In this document: positions 10,991 through 21,700 of the stretch, in pieces | Position numbering within the stretch: the first letter of the stretch is position 1 | How the letters are laid out: every line of letters begins with the position of its first letter | DNA from: Molanna angustata | Taxonomy: Eukaryota > Arthropoda > Insecta > Trichoptera > Molannidae | Reading direction: 5' to 3' | Length of the DNA: 64,000 bases | NCBI GenBank assembly: GCA_963576475.1 | Contig: OY754970.1 | Location: 30,168,280 to 30,232,279 of the forward strand | Translations under genes and position numbers: made by a program | The notes under the pieces: model-generated | Seen by the model: the letters and a program-made list of their open reading frames with translations, nothing else | Databases searched by the model: none | Told to the model about the DNA's origin: nothing

Positions 10991-12279
10991 ACTATTCATT
11001 GAGATTCAATTTATAAAATTCCTGCTATGCCAATCTTTTGAATCTAACTAAAACAACATCGAAGTTGGAGCGAACTGATTTATGTCCATAATCATTGAGC
11101 ACCTCCGTTCCTCAATCCCCGATTTCGGTTAGACTAGTACTCACAGTATCTACTATAATACAATTTCATAAGCAATACGCTCACTTGATTGAATTTTGAA
11201 TTGACGAAATAAAGTCGTCTTAAGCAATTTACTAGACTCCAAGATATCATCATAAATAGTTAGTTGCTCTATCCAATTTATCGGCTCTATCCAATTCCCT
11301 TAATGAACTCTTTGATTCAGATAATGTAAACTTCTGATAAGCAAAGTCTTTCTGATCCCATATTTTACTTACACAGTTCTTGGATGTAATGCGGATCCCT
11401 AATACTTATGTACTTGTCCTTTGAATATATCGTCTGTAATTTAATTTAGTTCAATGATTTATAAAAGCATTTTATTTAAAATGTTTTTTTATGGATACGT
11501 AGCTGAAATGTAAATTAATCTTATTGAGTGTTTTAATAGTCGATGTAAATTGTGTTAAATTTAAAGAGCACTAAAATGTTTACACGACAAATTGGTAATT
11601 TTTCCCACTGTGGACAGGACCGAAGTCGTGAAAATGTCCATAATTTATATCTTCAGAACAAATACAGCTACGAGAGAAATATTCTGTGATGTTACTTAAA
11701 TATATCATCGCTTTCATATATAATTAAAACCAATAATTTTATTGTGTTGTTGAACATATCTGTGTACTTTGTTTTAATTGTTCTTTAATATGCAAAAAGG
11801 CGGATTTATAGCCATAAAAGCATTTTCTTTCATTAAACCAAAATGACGTGAAACCTCAACAAGATTGATTAAACACAATAAAAAAAATCAAATAAATAAA
11901 AATCCATCTTCCTTTGTTACGATTAAACGTCCTGTTGTTCACGGTTACTGTTCCTGGGCTATGGATGATCAGCTGGTTCCTCCGTCTCTTTTGTAACCTG
12001 TTGGATGTAGATATTTTGTCCATTGCTATTCTCACTCCTCTTGTCGACTCCGCTCTGTCCTTGTAGTCTCTCCAGTTAAAATAATTAACCCACATTATAT
12101 GTCGTTTTGACAATAGGTTTAGTTGTAGTTTGTTTGGATGTTTTCATAAATTCAATAATCGATGATTCTTTCTCATCCTTTAAATCAATTTCAAAAACGG
12201 ATTTATAATTTCAGCATTATATGAAATCATTATTTATCCATGATCCGCGATAGAGAAGTTAAAAAAGTTTCCACACTTT
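10991..12279. other. AT-rich stretch, no gene assigned
   Basis: An open frame on the minus strand (11856-12113) is basic and lacks recognisable motifs; the DNA around it (TGGAGAGACTACAAGGACAG on the minus strand) looks like it could be LINE-derived. Nothing else seen. Confidence 0.35.
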
Positions 12280-12289
12280 ATAAATTTAT

Positions 12290-12530
12290 ATCTAACTGGC
12301 GGATCCGAAAGATGTTGACCTACCCGAACGTTGCCTAGACTGATATTAGCTAGTTTTTAAAGGTTTTTTTAGCAAACGGTGAAATTTTCGGGTTACATTA
12401 TATAAAGATAAATAATAAGGCATTGTAATGTATTATGTACCCACAAAAAATTTCATCAAAATCAGTCCAACCGTTTAAGAGTTCAGTAAAATATCCACGT
12501 ACAGAAGATCATTATGTAGAAAGATGTATA
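12290..12530 (+). repeat. 3' end of a degraded interspersed repeat
   Basis: CCACAAAAAATTTCATCAAA followed by AATCAGTCCAACCGTTTAAG resembles the 3' part of common lepidopteran repeats; a related phrase (TTTCATTGCAATCGGATGAA, then CGGTT) occurs in the element at 23815-24880. No coding capacity. Confidence 0.45.
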
Positions 12531-12534
12531 TTTC

Positions 12535-13120
12535 GTCGAAATTCTTTATTACGAATATAACCAATGACAGAATTGATCGAACCGATGCCGTTTAAATAGT
12601 AAACAGTTTTCATACAATATCTATTCAAATATGACTCCTTCTGTCTATTTATTTTATGAATTTTAGGTCAGACTATATTATACCAGTTTCTTTGATGTAT
12701 ATTTTTATTAAAACACCTATATGTTCAATGTGAAATAAAAATGTTTTTGTGGTTTGAAAAAATATGGATTGACCTCGTTTTTTAGAACTTTTTATCGGAA
12801 ATATTCTATTGCCACTTTTTTAAGTGTCGGTATACATAATCGTTAAATATTATTCATTTTGGCTATTTTCTGGAAGCAAAAAAAAGATCTTCATAAGAAA
12901 ACTTACAGTTTTAAAAATATGTATGTATTATTCAATCGATTATTTTCATGCTTGAATGAGCTAAAATATGTAGATGTAAAGTATCTATTGATATTCTGAC
13001 AAGTATTCTGGTCAAAAATGTCTCCTTATATAAAGTTTTTTTTATTGTTTCTATTATTTAAATACTTCTTCTTTTTCTTCTTCGTCAGCTAGGACTATGT
13101 CCTGTAGTTCTCGGCACCTG
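12535..13120. other. AT-rich non-coding stretch
   Basis: Nothing recognised. Confidence 0.4.
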
Positions 13121-13123
13121 CTC

Positions 13124-13341
13124 CTACGGCCGTGGCATAGTTGGTAAGTCATTTGGCTTCTGTGCGGGCATCCTGGTTTCGATTCCCAGCTGAGGAGAAA
13201 TTTATTTAAATTAATTTCTCTCGCAAATATTGCTTCTTTGGGCTGGAAACACTGTTTATTCGGAAGAAATTGCCATTTGGCAATATACTCGCCACTTGCG
13301 CAGGGTGCAAGGAAGTGTTAGTTTATTATATTTATTTATAA
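13124..13341 (+). mobile_element. tRNA-derived SINE, family B
   Basis: The head reads GGCCGTGGCATAGTTGGTAA with a B box GGTTTCGATTCCCAG. The body TTTCTCTCGCAAATATTGC leads into GGAAGAAATTGCCATTTGG and the tail GCGCAGGGTGCAAGGAAGTG. The tail stem-loop is TTGCC-ATTT-GGCAA. A family C SINE begins directly after its tail. Confidence 0.9.
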
Positions 13342-13345
13342 ATAA

Positions 13346-13536
13346 TTTAGATGGCTCGGTGACAGAGCAGGAATTGCACTAGCTTAGTAATCCAGTGATG
13401 GAGAGTTCAAACTCCATCCTAGCTGCCTCGACCGATTTCGTTCGCCAGTAGCACAAGCATTATGCCTAATTTAGGGAATGTATTAGGATGAATGTGTACT
13501 TTTCACAAGGACATATTCTATTTTTTTTTTTTTTAA
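13346..13536 (+). mobile_element. tRNA-derived SINE, family C
   Basis: The A-box region is altered (GGTGACAGAGCAGG) and the B box damaged (GAGTTCAAACTCCATCC). The body GCCTCGACCGATTTCGTTCG and ACAAGGACATATTC agrees with 23553. It ends in a T run at 13520-13536. Confidence 0.85.
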
Positions 13537-14343
13537 AAAACAAGAATATAATTATTGTAATTCTAATTGCGGTACTGTAGAGGTCCCCAGAACGTGGCGT
13601 CCGAATTATTTTTACTGTGACCGCTGTCAGCTCAGTTATATGAAGGTCGATCGAAAGTGACGTCACAACTACATTACAGTAACTTTATTATCAGTTCTTA
13701 AAAACTCGGTTTCACTAATAGCGCATACTGACTACACTAACTACAAGAGGAAAAGGGAGTTCGACACAGTTATGCTAACACAAAGCAATAATAATAGTAC
13801 CAGGCTATAAGCAAAATATTACAATCAGTAATTTCTTCATATACATATATCCATTATGACAATATTTTCATAGATCCATCTAGAAATTTATCATTTTAAC
13901 GAATTTGATTTAATTTTTATATATCAGTAATGACGACCACAACCGTCCTTTACAAGAAACACGGATTACCAAAATGTAATATTTTTTTAAAAAACGAACC
14001 TTTCTGTAAATTTGTTACCTATGCAGTGCAACTAAAATATACATTGTTAACATTATTATTACTCTCCAATAATATCCTAACTTCGTCTCTATTGAGATAT
14101 TAAATTGACTTCTTCTTCTTGTTATTTTAGATCGTAGATCTGTTTCGAGAAAGCTATTCCTTTGAAGCTGAGGTCCAGATTAAATTGTCAAAATATTTAT
14201 ATGGGTTATATTTCTTTGAAACCTTTTAATATGAAACTAAATTCAATTTTAATTAATGGAACCTCTCTTGATTGTTGAAATTTTGAATGGCGAATACCGC
14301 AAAAGATAATGTAGGTAATAATTTTGACATTGTCTCGAGTTTT
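13537..14343. other. AT-rich non-coding stretch
   Basis: Contains one full CRE-type octamer TGACGTCA at 13659-13666. Otherwise nothing recognised. Confidence 0.4.
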
Positions 14344-15178
14344 TACATACATACATTCATACATACATACCATCACGCCATATCCCTTACGGGGTAAGCA
14401 GAGAGAACCGAGCGCCATCCTCCTCTATTTTTGCACTCATTCCTAGCTTCCTTTACATCCATGCATCGTCTCATACATGCTCTTCGATTATTCAAGCTTC
14501 TTATATTTCATTCACATGTTCATGCCATCCCTTTCTGGGGCGGCACCTGCTATTTACTCCATCTCTTACACCCATGTATATTTTGTGGTCAGTCGTTCAT
14601 CATTCAGTCTTTCAATATGTCCGAACCACCTCAAGGAATTCATTTTCATTTTACTTATAATACTCTTCTTTATCTTGCATTCTCCTTATGTCTTCATTTT
14701 TCGTTCTATCATATATCGTTCTATTACATACTCTTCTTTGTGATCTCATTTCCACAGCATTTAATCTACTTTCATGCGTCTTTTGCCACGTTTCACTGGC
14801 ATACATCAAAGTCGGCACTACGATTGCATTATGTATGGCAATTTTGGCTTCCTTTGAGACGTATGGATCGGACATTACTGGCCTGAGTGCTCCGTTTATT
14901 CTATTACCTGCCATACTCTTCTTTCATTATCTTTATCGGGTCTTCCATTCCGTTCAAACATACTCCCCAAGTATAAATATTCCTCTACTTGTTCTAACCA
15001 TTCGTTCTCTACTTTTATCCTACACGGAGTTATACTTTCAGTTTTTTCGAATACCAATGTCTTAGATTTACTCACATTCGTTCTCAATCTGTTCTGCAGG
15101 CATCCTTCATACACTTTATTCACTAAATACTGTAACTCATCCGCACATTCAGCAATCACCACTTTATCGAGAGTTTTT
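14344..15178 (-). pseudogene. RTE-like LINE, longest antisense copy (frameshifted)
   Basis: In transcription order (high to low coordinate) the first frame (15162-14896) carries NVSKSKTLVFEK, then LEQVEEYLYLGSMFERNG. The next frame (14914-14651) has NRINGALRPVMSD, VVPTLMYASETW and ESRLNAVEMRSQRRVCNR. A third has LRWFGHIERLNDERL. These are the post-catalytic domains of an RTE-like reverse transcriptase in correct order but in three frames, so the ORF is broken by indels. The catalytic FADD region is missing (5' truncation). The 3' end carries the CCCCGTAAGGGATATGG-type block and (ATGT)n tail near 14344-14400. Confidence 0.85.
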
Positions 15179-15245
15179 ATGAAAACTTTATTTTTATAAA
15201 ATTCCTATTTTTTTATAGTTGTATAATGTACCTTCGTTGTTGTCT

Positions 15246-15420
15246 CCTTCGAGGATCAGTTGGTTAGGTATGTGACTGCTGATCCAAGGGTCCCGGGTTC
15301 TATTCCCGGTTTTTAATTGTGTATTCAATCTGGATCTGTGAGACGATCAATATCAATATCGTAAGTCTCCAGAATGTGGCAACTTGTCATTGGGTGCGTG
15401 TTAAATTGACATAGTACCTA
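15246..15420 (+). mobile_element. tRNA-derived SINE, family A (most complete)
   Basis: The head is CCTTCGAGGATCAGTTGG with a B box GGGTTCTATTCCCGG (one base off consensus). The body includes TCTGTGAGACGATC, GTCTCCAGAATGTGG and CAACTTGTCATTGGGTGCG, ending at GACATAGTACC. This end is shared with the antisense copies at 1 and 36861, fixing the family's 3' terminus. Confidence 0.9.
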
Positions 15421-15834
15421 CCTGTTAGTTGCCCGAGAAGTTAACATAAAATAAAATATAAAATTACATCTGACAGTGTAATACAAATACCTTTTTAAAA
15501 TTGTACTTTTTTCTATCATCTTTAATAATATAATTTTTGCGCCCGTCATTCCACATAATGAATGAAATGATATTATGTAGATACCAATATTGTATGAATA
15601 CCATCGAAGTAGCTTTTATATTTTCAGCGTGGGCGAACATAATAATAAGATTTGGTATATGTGTTTTTTTTGTGTGCCCCTGCTTTGTTGTGTGATAGCA
15701 TTATAATGAATCTTTATTACCCAATAAATAATATTATATACTTATGTTACTCGTGTTTTTTTAATTTTTTGATTTTATGATCCCATTACTTACACGAATA
15801 TAATCATTATTCACTTGTAAATTTACATAAAATA
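15421..15834. other. AT-rich non-coding stretch
   Basis: Nothing recognised. Confidence 0.4.
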
Positions 15835-15906
15835 ATTATGATAGCTGCTGCTTACTTGTGACTGATCGATGATGATCAGTCACAAGTAAGCAGCAGCTAT
15901 CATAAT
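15835..15906. repeat. Perfect 33-bp inverted repeat with 6-bp loop
   Basis: The left arm 15835-15867 (ATTATGATAGCTGCTGC...) and the right arm 15874-15906 are exact reverse complements. They are separated by GATGAT. No transposon-like ends or target duplication are visible. A perfect long hairpin with such a short spacer suggests recent origin by template switching, or a hairpin RNA precursor; assembly error is also possible. Confidence 0.9.
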
Positions 15907-15942
15907 ATGATGTGCTGAAGATTACGTGAATAACTTTTATAC

Positions 15943-16075
15943 CTCATTCATTCAACCCATCACAGCATATCCCTCAATGACCAGCGATAAATGTGCGAAT
16001 GTGAATTATCTATTAAAAAGAAAAACGAAACATGCGTCTATGCCCACACACCAGTCTCAGATCACCTAAAAAGGC
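15943..16075 (-). mobile_element. LINE 3' end, GTGATGG/(ATGA)n family (degraded)
   Basis: Antisense CCATCACAGCATATCCC, CCAGCGATAAATGTGCG and CCCACACACCAGTCTC match the 3' ends at 39493, 49500 and 54478. The terminal hairpin is lost. Confidence 0.55.
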
Positions 16076-16366
16076 GACATTCAGAACGAGTGGCGAATAT
16101 CATTGTTGATCTAAGTGGGATGTTATTTTTTCTATTGTATATTCAATTTATTATTTATTTTATTTAATATATAATTCACAATTTTAATAATTTTTACAAA
16201 AGTTTTTTTTGCAATGCCTCATCAAAAAGATTGCTATCTTGTGCTTAATGCGGGAATTACTTACACTGACAAATAAAAATATCAAATATAAAGCAACTAA
16301 ATCAAAGTCATACATGAAGTAATTAAATCAAAGTAATACATGAACAAATAATCAAACAAACATTAA
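16076..16366. other. AT-rich non-coding stretch
   Basis: Nothing certain. GCAATGCCTCATCAAAAAG near 16211 weakly resembles the family D LINE tail. Confidence 0.3.
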
Positions 16367-16648
16367 AATACATACATACATACCATCACGCCATGTCCCT
16401 TACGGGGTAAGCAGAGAGAATCGAGCGTCATACTTCTCTATTTTTGCACACATTTCTGCCTTCCTTTACATCCATGCATCGTCTCATACATGCTCGTCGA
16501 TTGTTCAAACTTTTTATGTTTCCTTCTTGCAAAACATCATTCACATGGTCATGCCATCCCTTTCTGGGGCGACCTCTACTATTCACTCCATCTCTTGCAC
16601 CCATGTATATTTTTTTGGCCAGTCGTTCATCGTTCATTCTTTCATTAA
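16367..16648 (-). pseudogene. RTE-like LINE C-terminus and 3' end
   Basis: The minus frame 16637-16428 reads MNDERLAKKIY, then SRGRPRKGWHDHVNDVLQE and a Cys/Arg-rich end, with no internal stop. The 3' end has the TACCCCGTAAGGGACATGG block and a (TATG)n tail. The copy is cut off at 16648, where another LINE fragment in the same orientation begins. Confidence 0.85.
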
Positions 16649-16910
16649 AATAAATGAAAAAAAAAGAAAAATAAGGAATACAGACAATTGAAACATATCA
16701 ACAACATATTCAAACAAAAAAGGAAATACGGGCGATTGAAACATATCAACAACAAATCGAAAACAACCAATGAATGTTAGATGCAATTTTAATTTTTGTT
16801 TAAACTTTTTATATTCCTTTATCTGCTTTAATTCATTTGGGAGGCAATTGAAACATTTTATTCCCAAATAAATGTAGCTGTTTTGTATTTGTCTTCATTT
16901 TTAAACTATT
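16649..16910 (-). pseudogene. Second LINE: end of reverse-transcriptase ORF
   Basis: On the minus strand, GIKCFNCLPNELKQIKEYKK then FKQKLKLHL is the typical C-terminal end of Jockey/CR1-type ORF2 proteins (x-x-x-LPxEIKx...FKxxLKxxL). It is followed by low-complexity Phe-rich translation, which is not meaningful. It abuts the RTE-like copy, so one probably inserted next to or into the other. Confidence 0.6.
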
Positions 16911-17514
16911 GTATTTATTTAAACCACAAATGAGTTTTTGATCAGACCAGTATTGAAGCGACTCCTTCGTCAAAATGGATGATACCAAGGTGAATTTTTT
17001 TTTTAATTGTACATTTAATATATATTTTATTTAAAACCGAATGAAATGCCGAGATAGTTCTACCAAGAAACAACTGATATGACCAAACGAATATGCTATA
17101 TACAATATACAAAAGTTTACCGAAAAATTGAGAAAAATTTATTTTTATTCATAACTATGTCGAGATTGTATGGCATTCGACTGAATCTGTCCTACTCCAA
17201 AAAGCAGCGATGTATTATTTATTCTCTCGAGTATAGAATATAAACTAATTCAGCATTTAAAATTCATAAATCCGTTTCAAAAATCTTTATTCTTAATTTT
17301 GTAAACTGAAATCTGATTTTAATAGATCATTATTTTAATATTTTTCTCAGTGCAGGGGCAAAGCATGATGGTATATATTATGTATGTAGATATCGTAATA
17401 ATTTTATTTATTTTTATTCATAAAACATCAAAATGTGACCGTTGATAATTTGAAACTCGTTTCTCGTATCAATTGTTTATTTTCACATATTGTTCACAAT
17501 GTGTGATACAGCAT
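16911..17514. other. AT-rich non-coding stretch
   Basis: AAAGCATGATGGTATATATT near 17359 weakly resembles an RTE-like LINE terminus. Nothing else seen. Confidence 0.35.
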
Positions 17515-17890
17515 AAATGTGTAGATACATGTATGTGTATGTCGGAGTATCATGTGTGGGAGTACGTATATTTTGCCGCTTATAACAACAAATTCATATA
17601 CAAACTATACATCCCTACGTACACAGCATATAGCGACACAACACAATAAACACATATATCTGTATATATAGGTAGGTACTGTTCTCTCCTCTCCCAAAAG
17701 TTTAGCTGGTCAATGTACTTGGTTTTATTTTCGTGGCACACACATCCATACATACACACATACACACACTCACAATGTCAATGTCAAGGGCGAATGCATC
17801 AAGTGATGTCATGAATTTTCGCACATATACATACACATATACACGTCCTGTATAGGTATACACACATGCATGCACGCATGCATTCGCGCG
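17515..17890. repeat. (TACA)n/(CA)n-rich simple repeat region
   Basis: Repeated TGTATGTGTATG, CATACATACACACATACACA and ACATATACATACACATATAC runs. The reading frames here are by-products of the repeat. Confidence 0.6.
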
Positions 17891-18590
17891 ACTATCATCC
17901 AAGTGCATTCCTTAATGATATGATATTATAATATTGGATGATTATATCAGACAAACAGCAACTATAAGCAATTCGACTTGGTATCCCGAGCGAATTAGTA
18001 GCGGCTCTCGGTAACGTCTCGCACGCATTATATTTACAGTAATTTTCCACTGTCGTTTGAAATAATTGGTAGTGACGAATCGAAAAAAATAATTACATGT
18101 TAGTCGCTTCTCTGACGTCAATATTTAGGACCCAACACCGTTATGTTTGTGATTCCTCTTTTCACGCTTCCTTCTATACCACAGATAATAATGCACATAT
18201 CGTTTATATTGATAACGTTTTTTTTTGTGTTTAAGTGCACAATAAAAAAATATGTCAATGCCAATAAGTTGGTTTCAATTTATAATACACAACATAGTTA
18301 TGAATCCTCCATATAAACTTAGCATTTTTTTAAAACTTAGATTTATAGGTACCACTAGCCAAATAAAAACTTCTCTTTAATCCACTATATAAGTTTGCTG
18401 CTTCCATTCGGCCGCGATTGATATGTTATTTTTTTTTATTAATTTATAACAAAAAAATACAAGGTTCACATATAAACCATAATTTAAAAAGGTATACAAT
18501 TTCCATCATATAATTCATAATAACCCTCTTTAATTGAGATAAAATCTCGTGTTAAAAGAGGGGAGTATCTATTTACTAGTTGCATGTAAC
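17891..18590. other. AT-rich non-coding stretch
   Basis: A TGACGTCA octamer is at 18113-18120. Otherwise nothing recognised. Confidence 0.35.
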
Positions 18591-19600
18591 ACATGAGATC
18601 CAACTGTCGATAGCGATAGTATGTATAGTTGAAGAATATGTACCAAACTATAAACCCATAAATACAAATTATTGAATATTGTCAGATATTTTGTTTTCTA
18701 TACAACATATGTAGGTATGTATGTCAAGATAGGATAGTATGGAGGAAGGTCCTTTTTTCCTACCCAGAATATGAAAATAGCATGATGGTTTGTATGTATG
18801 TTTGAAGATGAAGTATCAAACTATTAAGTCTTCTTACATATTGTGTATAGGCGACTGCCATACAAAATGTATGAAGCAATGTCGTCACTAAATTCAATTT
18901 TTAAAAAAAATGTTAAAAAAAATTGAGATCTTCTACTACAATGCTAATATTTTTTATAGAAAATTAAATTATCTAGTTGGGGTGTTTCGGCTTTTTTCGA
19001 TAATTGTAAAAGTTTTGGAAAAATAGGCAGTTAAACTCATAAATTTATGATAAAAAAAATACTTTTCTTAATAAAAAATGTTTGAGAAACCCTGGAATTT
19101 TTTTGAAAAAACTAATTTGAGATTTTGTATTTGTCTATGTTTATACCAATTTTTAGCGTTCTAACTTTTATGGTTTCTGAGATATATGGAAAAATAAAAT
19201 AAAAATTCAAAAGTTGATAACCCCTGACTGAAACAAAAATTCAAAATTTTGAGTAAAAAAGTTTTGTAGGCCTATAACTGTGTATATATTCTGAAATTTT
19301 GGGCTCTGTAAATTGAGCGGATCAAAAGTTATAAGGGGGGGACGGACACACACACACACAGACACACACACAGACACACGAAATGTTCTACTCCGAATTC
19401 TGAGTAAATCCGTCTATGGAACATATATGCTGCGAAGCCTCTAAGTTGGTGTTTTTTGACTTCAAAGTTGGAAAAGCCGTGAAAAAAGTAGACCTCTCCA
19501 TACAATTCTCGCGTATTCTGGCTTGAAACATTGTCGATATGTTAAGAGAACAAAGTTCTCCTGAACAAATCGACAGTTGGAATATCGTTACATTTGCCAA
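18580..19600. mobile_element. ~1-kb repeat with 12-bp inverted ends (copy 1)
   Basis: CCAACTGTCGAT (18600-18611) and its exact complement ATCGACAGTTGG (19569-19580) bracket about 980 bp. The interior includes a LINE-like TAGCATGATGGTTTGTATG block (near 18779), A-rich sequence, a (CA)n run near 19345-19380 and CGAAGCCTCTAAGTTGGTG. The same interior occurs in opposite orientation at 42998-43868 between the same 12-bp ends. Homology continues about 20 bp outside the left 12-mer, so the true terminus may be farther out. No transposase is encoded. Confidence 0.65.
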
Positions 19601-19689
19601 AACATTGTACATCTACTAAAAAATATGAAGCTACACAAAACAAGAATGAAATAACAAAAAATAAATAAATAAATCAGTACAATTTTTTA

Positions 19690-20064
19690 ATTTTATTTTT
19701 AAATATATTATAATTTTTTTCGAGTCTAAGACTCAAAGGGAGTTCATTAAACCACTTAGTACCTACCTTTATACTTATAGAAATGTTGTGAGGCAGTTGT
19801 ACGTAAAAGAGGAATGGTAATACATCCTTGTGAATTTATTCTGCTGCTTATAGAAAATGACAATTGGTTTGAATTTGTAAGAATATCTTTATGAATTTGG
19901 AACAATGAGATTTTTTTGTAGATGTTTTCAACAGTTGAAACTTTAAATTCTTGAAATACATTATTAGTTGGATAATCAAATCTCTTTTTTAATATAATTT
20001 TAATAACGATTCTATGAAAAACTTCTAAAAGCACTAAAGTGGTTTTAAAAGCTCCCCCCAACAT
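19690..20064 (-). pseudogene. LINE reverse-transcriptase C-terminal fragment
   Basis: The minus frame 20064-19756 (102 residues) has GGAFKTTLVLLE, KIILKKRFDYPTNNVFQEFK and LLRTTASQHFYKYK. The homologous region of the LINE at 55149-55880 has the same order (WGNCAISILDSLYKSQK, then IRFPTRNLFENFKVLT). It is open throughout but lacks all catalytic motifs. A short antisense frame at 20165-20356 is unrelated or too diverged to call. Confidence 0.75.
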
Positions 20065-20342
20065 ATAATGCCATATTGTAAGACGGATTGAAATAATGAA
20101 AAATATATTATTATTTTATTAAAATAATTGAAAAATGTGTTTTTCTAAATTCTAATTGTCACTACTAGGCCTGCTCTGACTGTTTAAAAGGAAATTCTTT
20201 AGGGAGTAGGTATTGTTTGGTAAATGTTAGCCTGAAAAGTTTTCTTATGACCCCACCCAGACAATGATAATAATTATAGATATTTTTTGGGTATATATCT
20301 TCATTTCTTTTCATAAGCTGCCTGAAATATAGATTCTTACAT

Positions 20343-20497
20343 TTTTCGTATTTCATAATTAATCCAAGTTTCCAGTCTGTCTATAAAGTAAGAATTCTTG
20401 AATACATTTTACACTGGGCATTGAACCTTTGTTGTCCGTCCACGTCAGATTTACAGATTTTCGTATTTCATAATTAATCCAAGTTTCCAGTCTGTCT
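20343..20497. repeat. 40-bp perfect direct repeat
   Basis: The segments 20343-20382 and 20458-20497 are identical (TTTTCGTATTTCATAATTAA...). The 75 bp between them shows nothing recognisable. The duplication sits between two LINE remnants; it may be a long target-site duplication or a local copy. Confidence 0.85.
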
Positions 20498-20558
20498 TTT
20501 CATTTTTCGGATGGCTAGGCTCTTCTGCGCCCAGTAAAGGCTGCGTCCATGAAGCTCG

Positions 20559-20945
20559 CTAGAGCCTTAGATCTAATCCCCGCAGCCAGTCCACTGCCGC
20601 TTGTTTTGCCCCGTGGATGTCCTCCAGCTCCCCAGGAAAACTGCGCAGCGGGCACTCTTCTACAATGTGGCGGATCGTTTGGAGTTCAGCGCCACAGTCA
20701 CACTCCGGCAATTCCCTCTTTCCCCACTTCCACAGGAGATAGTTGCAGCATCCCATATCTGTTCTTATTCTGTTGAGCTGCACCCAGGCTCTGCGAGGGA
20801 GGTCAAACCCAGGGACACGAATGTTGGGATCCCGGACCAGATTATTGTTTCTCACTCCTGAGTCTGTCCACAGGGCCCTCCATTCATCCTCAATACTAAC
20901 ACTTTCCTCCTCCACTCCCCATATTGGTTTTCGGGACTTTAGTCT
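20559..20945 (-). pseudogene. LINE ORF2 C-terminus with CCHC-like motif
   Basis: The minus frame reads VRDPNIRVPGFDLPRRAW, then LNRIRTDMGCCNYLLWKWG, then CDCGAELQTIRHIVEECPL and ends WLRGLDLRL before a stop. Cys-x-Cys...His-x4-Cys with RHIVEECP is the conserved C-terminal zinc-binding-like segment of many insect LINE polymerases. The frame is open over about 125 codons. Its higher GC compared with its surroundings fits a LINE coding segment. No 3' tail or upstream RT domain remains. Confidence 0.8.
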
Positions 20946-20959
20946 ATTAATTTTAGTCT

Positions 20960-21095
20960 AGTAATTAATTTATTTATTTATTAATTAATTAATTAATTAA
21001 TTAATTAATTTATTTATTTATTTATTTTTTTATTTATTTATTTTTTTTTTTTTTTATTTATTTATTTATTTATTTAATTGTATTTATTTAATTAT
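20960..21095. repeat. (TTAA)n and (TTTA)n simple repeat
   Basis: A run of TTAATTAATTAA merges into TTTATTTATTTA. It lies at the 5' side of the antisense LINE fragment. Confidence 0.9.
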
Positions 21096-21400
21096 TTATT
21101 TCAATAAAATCCAGTACAATATAAACATTAATAAGAAAATATAAAATTTTATAAAAGACATAATTCAAATTATATATCAAATATAGATTTTTCCACTCCT
21201 GTAATTGCTGATACAAAATAAAGTTATTTTATTATCAAAATGATACTCAAATTACTAACAAAGGATTAGACGTAGACGTTATAGGTGTAACGATAATTGC
21301 CATCCGCAAGAGACTAGAGTCTTTGTTCGAATGGAGGTTATTGAAGGCACGTAGGTACTATAGTCATAAAAAGTAATAATCAAAGATCCCAGTCTCCTCG
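21096..21400. other. AT-rich non-coding stretch
   Basis: Nothing recognised. Confidence 0.4.
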
Positions 21401-21412
21401 TCATCTTTTGCA

Positions 21413-21700
21413 TTAGTCTGACGGAGCACAGCGGGGGACGAAGTCAGTCGGAATGATTCGGTGTGAGGTGCGGGTGATATTACTAGGTGTGAGTCGAGGT
21501 GATATTGAGGTCAAATGGAAACCTTTCTTGACCGAGGGAAATCGCAGCGGTGTGGGGTACGTGGGTGTTGGGGGATGGTGGGTTTGGAGTGGGGTGGGAG
21601 GGGAGGGTGGTGCGGTACCACGTGACCTTCCGATAAGCCCGGGCCAACAGACTGCGGGTTGAGGCAGGTCGTTGTAGGACAACCAGCAAGGCACATCATG
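21413..21700. promoter_or_regulatory. G-rich, CpG-containing island with G-quadruplex motif
   Basis: In a very AT-rich setting this ~290 bp is strongly G-rich on the plus strand. GGGGTGGGAGGGGAGGG (21591-21607) meets the classic four-run G-quadruplex pattern with 1-nt loops, and more G runs lie just upstream. An E-box CACGTGAC is at 21619-21626. Open frames on both strands reflect composition rather than coding. Function as promoter, enhancer or unrecognised repeat is inference. Confidence 0.4.

Noticed and set aside
14431..14886. 151-codon plus-strand open frame
   Set aside because: It is the antisense shadow of the RTE-like LINE coding region on the minus strand.
20549..20961. Plus-strand open frames in GC-richer DNA
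   Set aside because: They overlap and mirror the well-supported LINE C-terminus on the minus strand.
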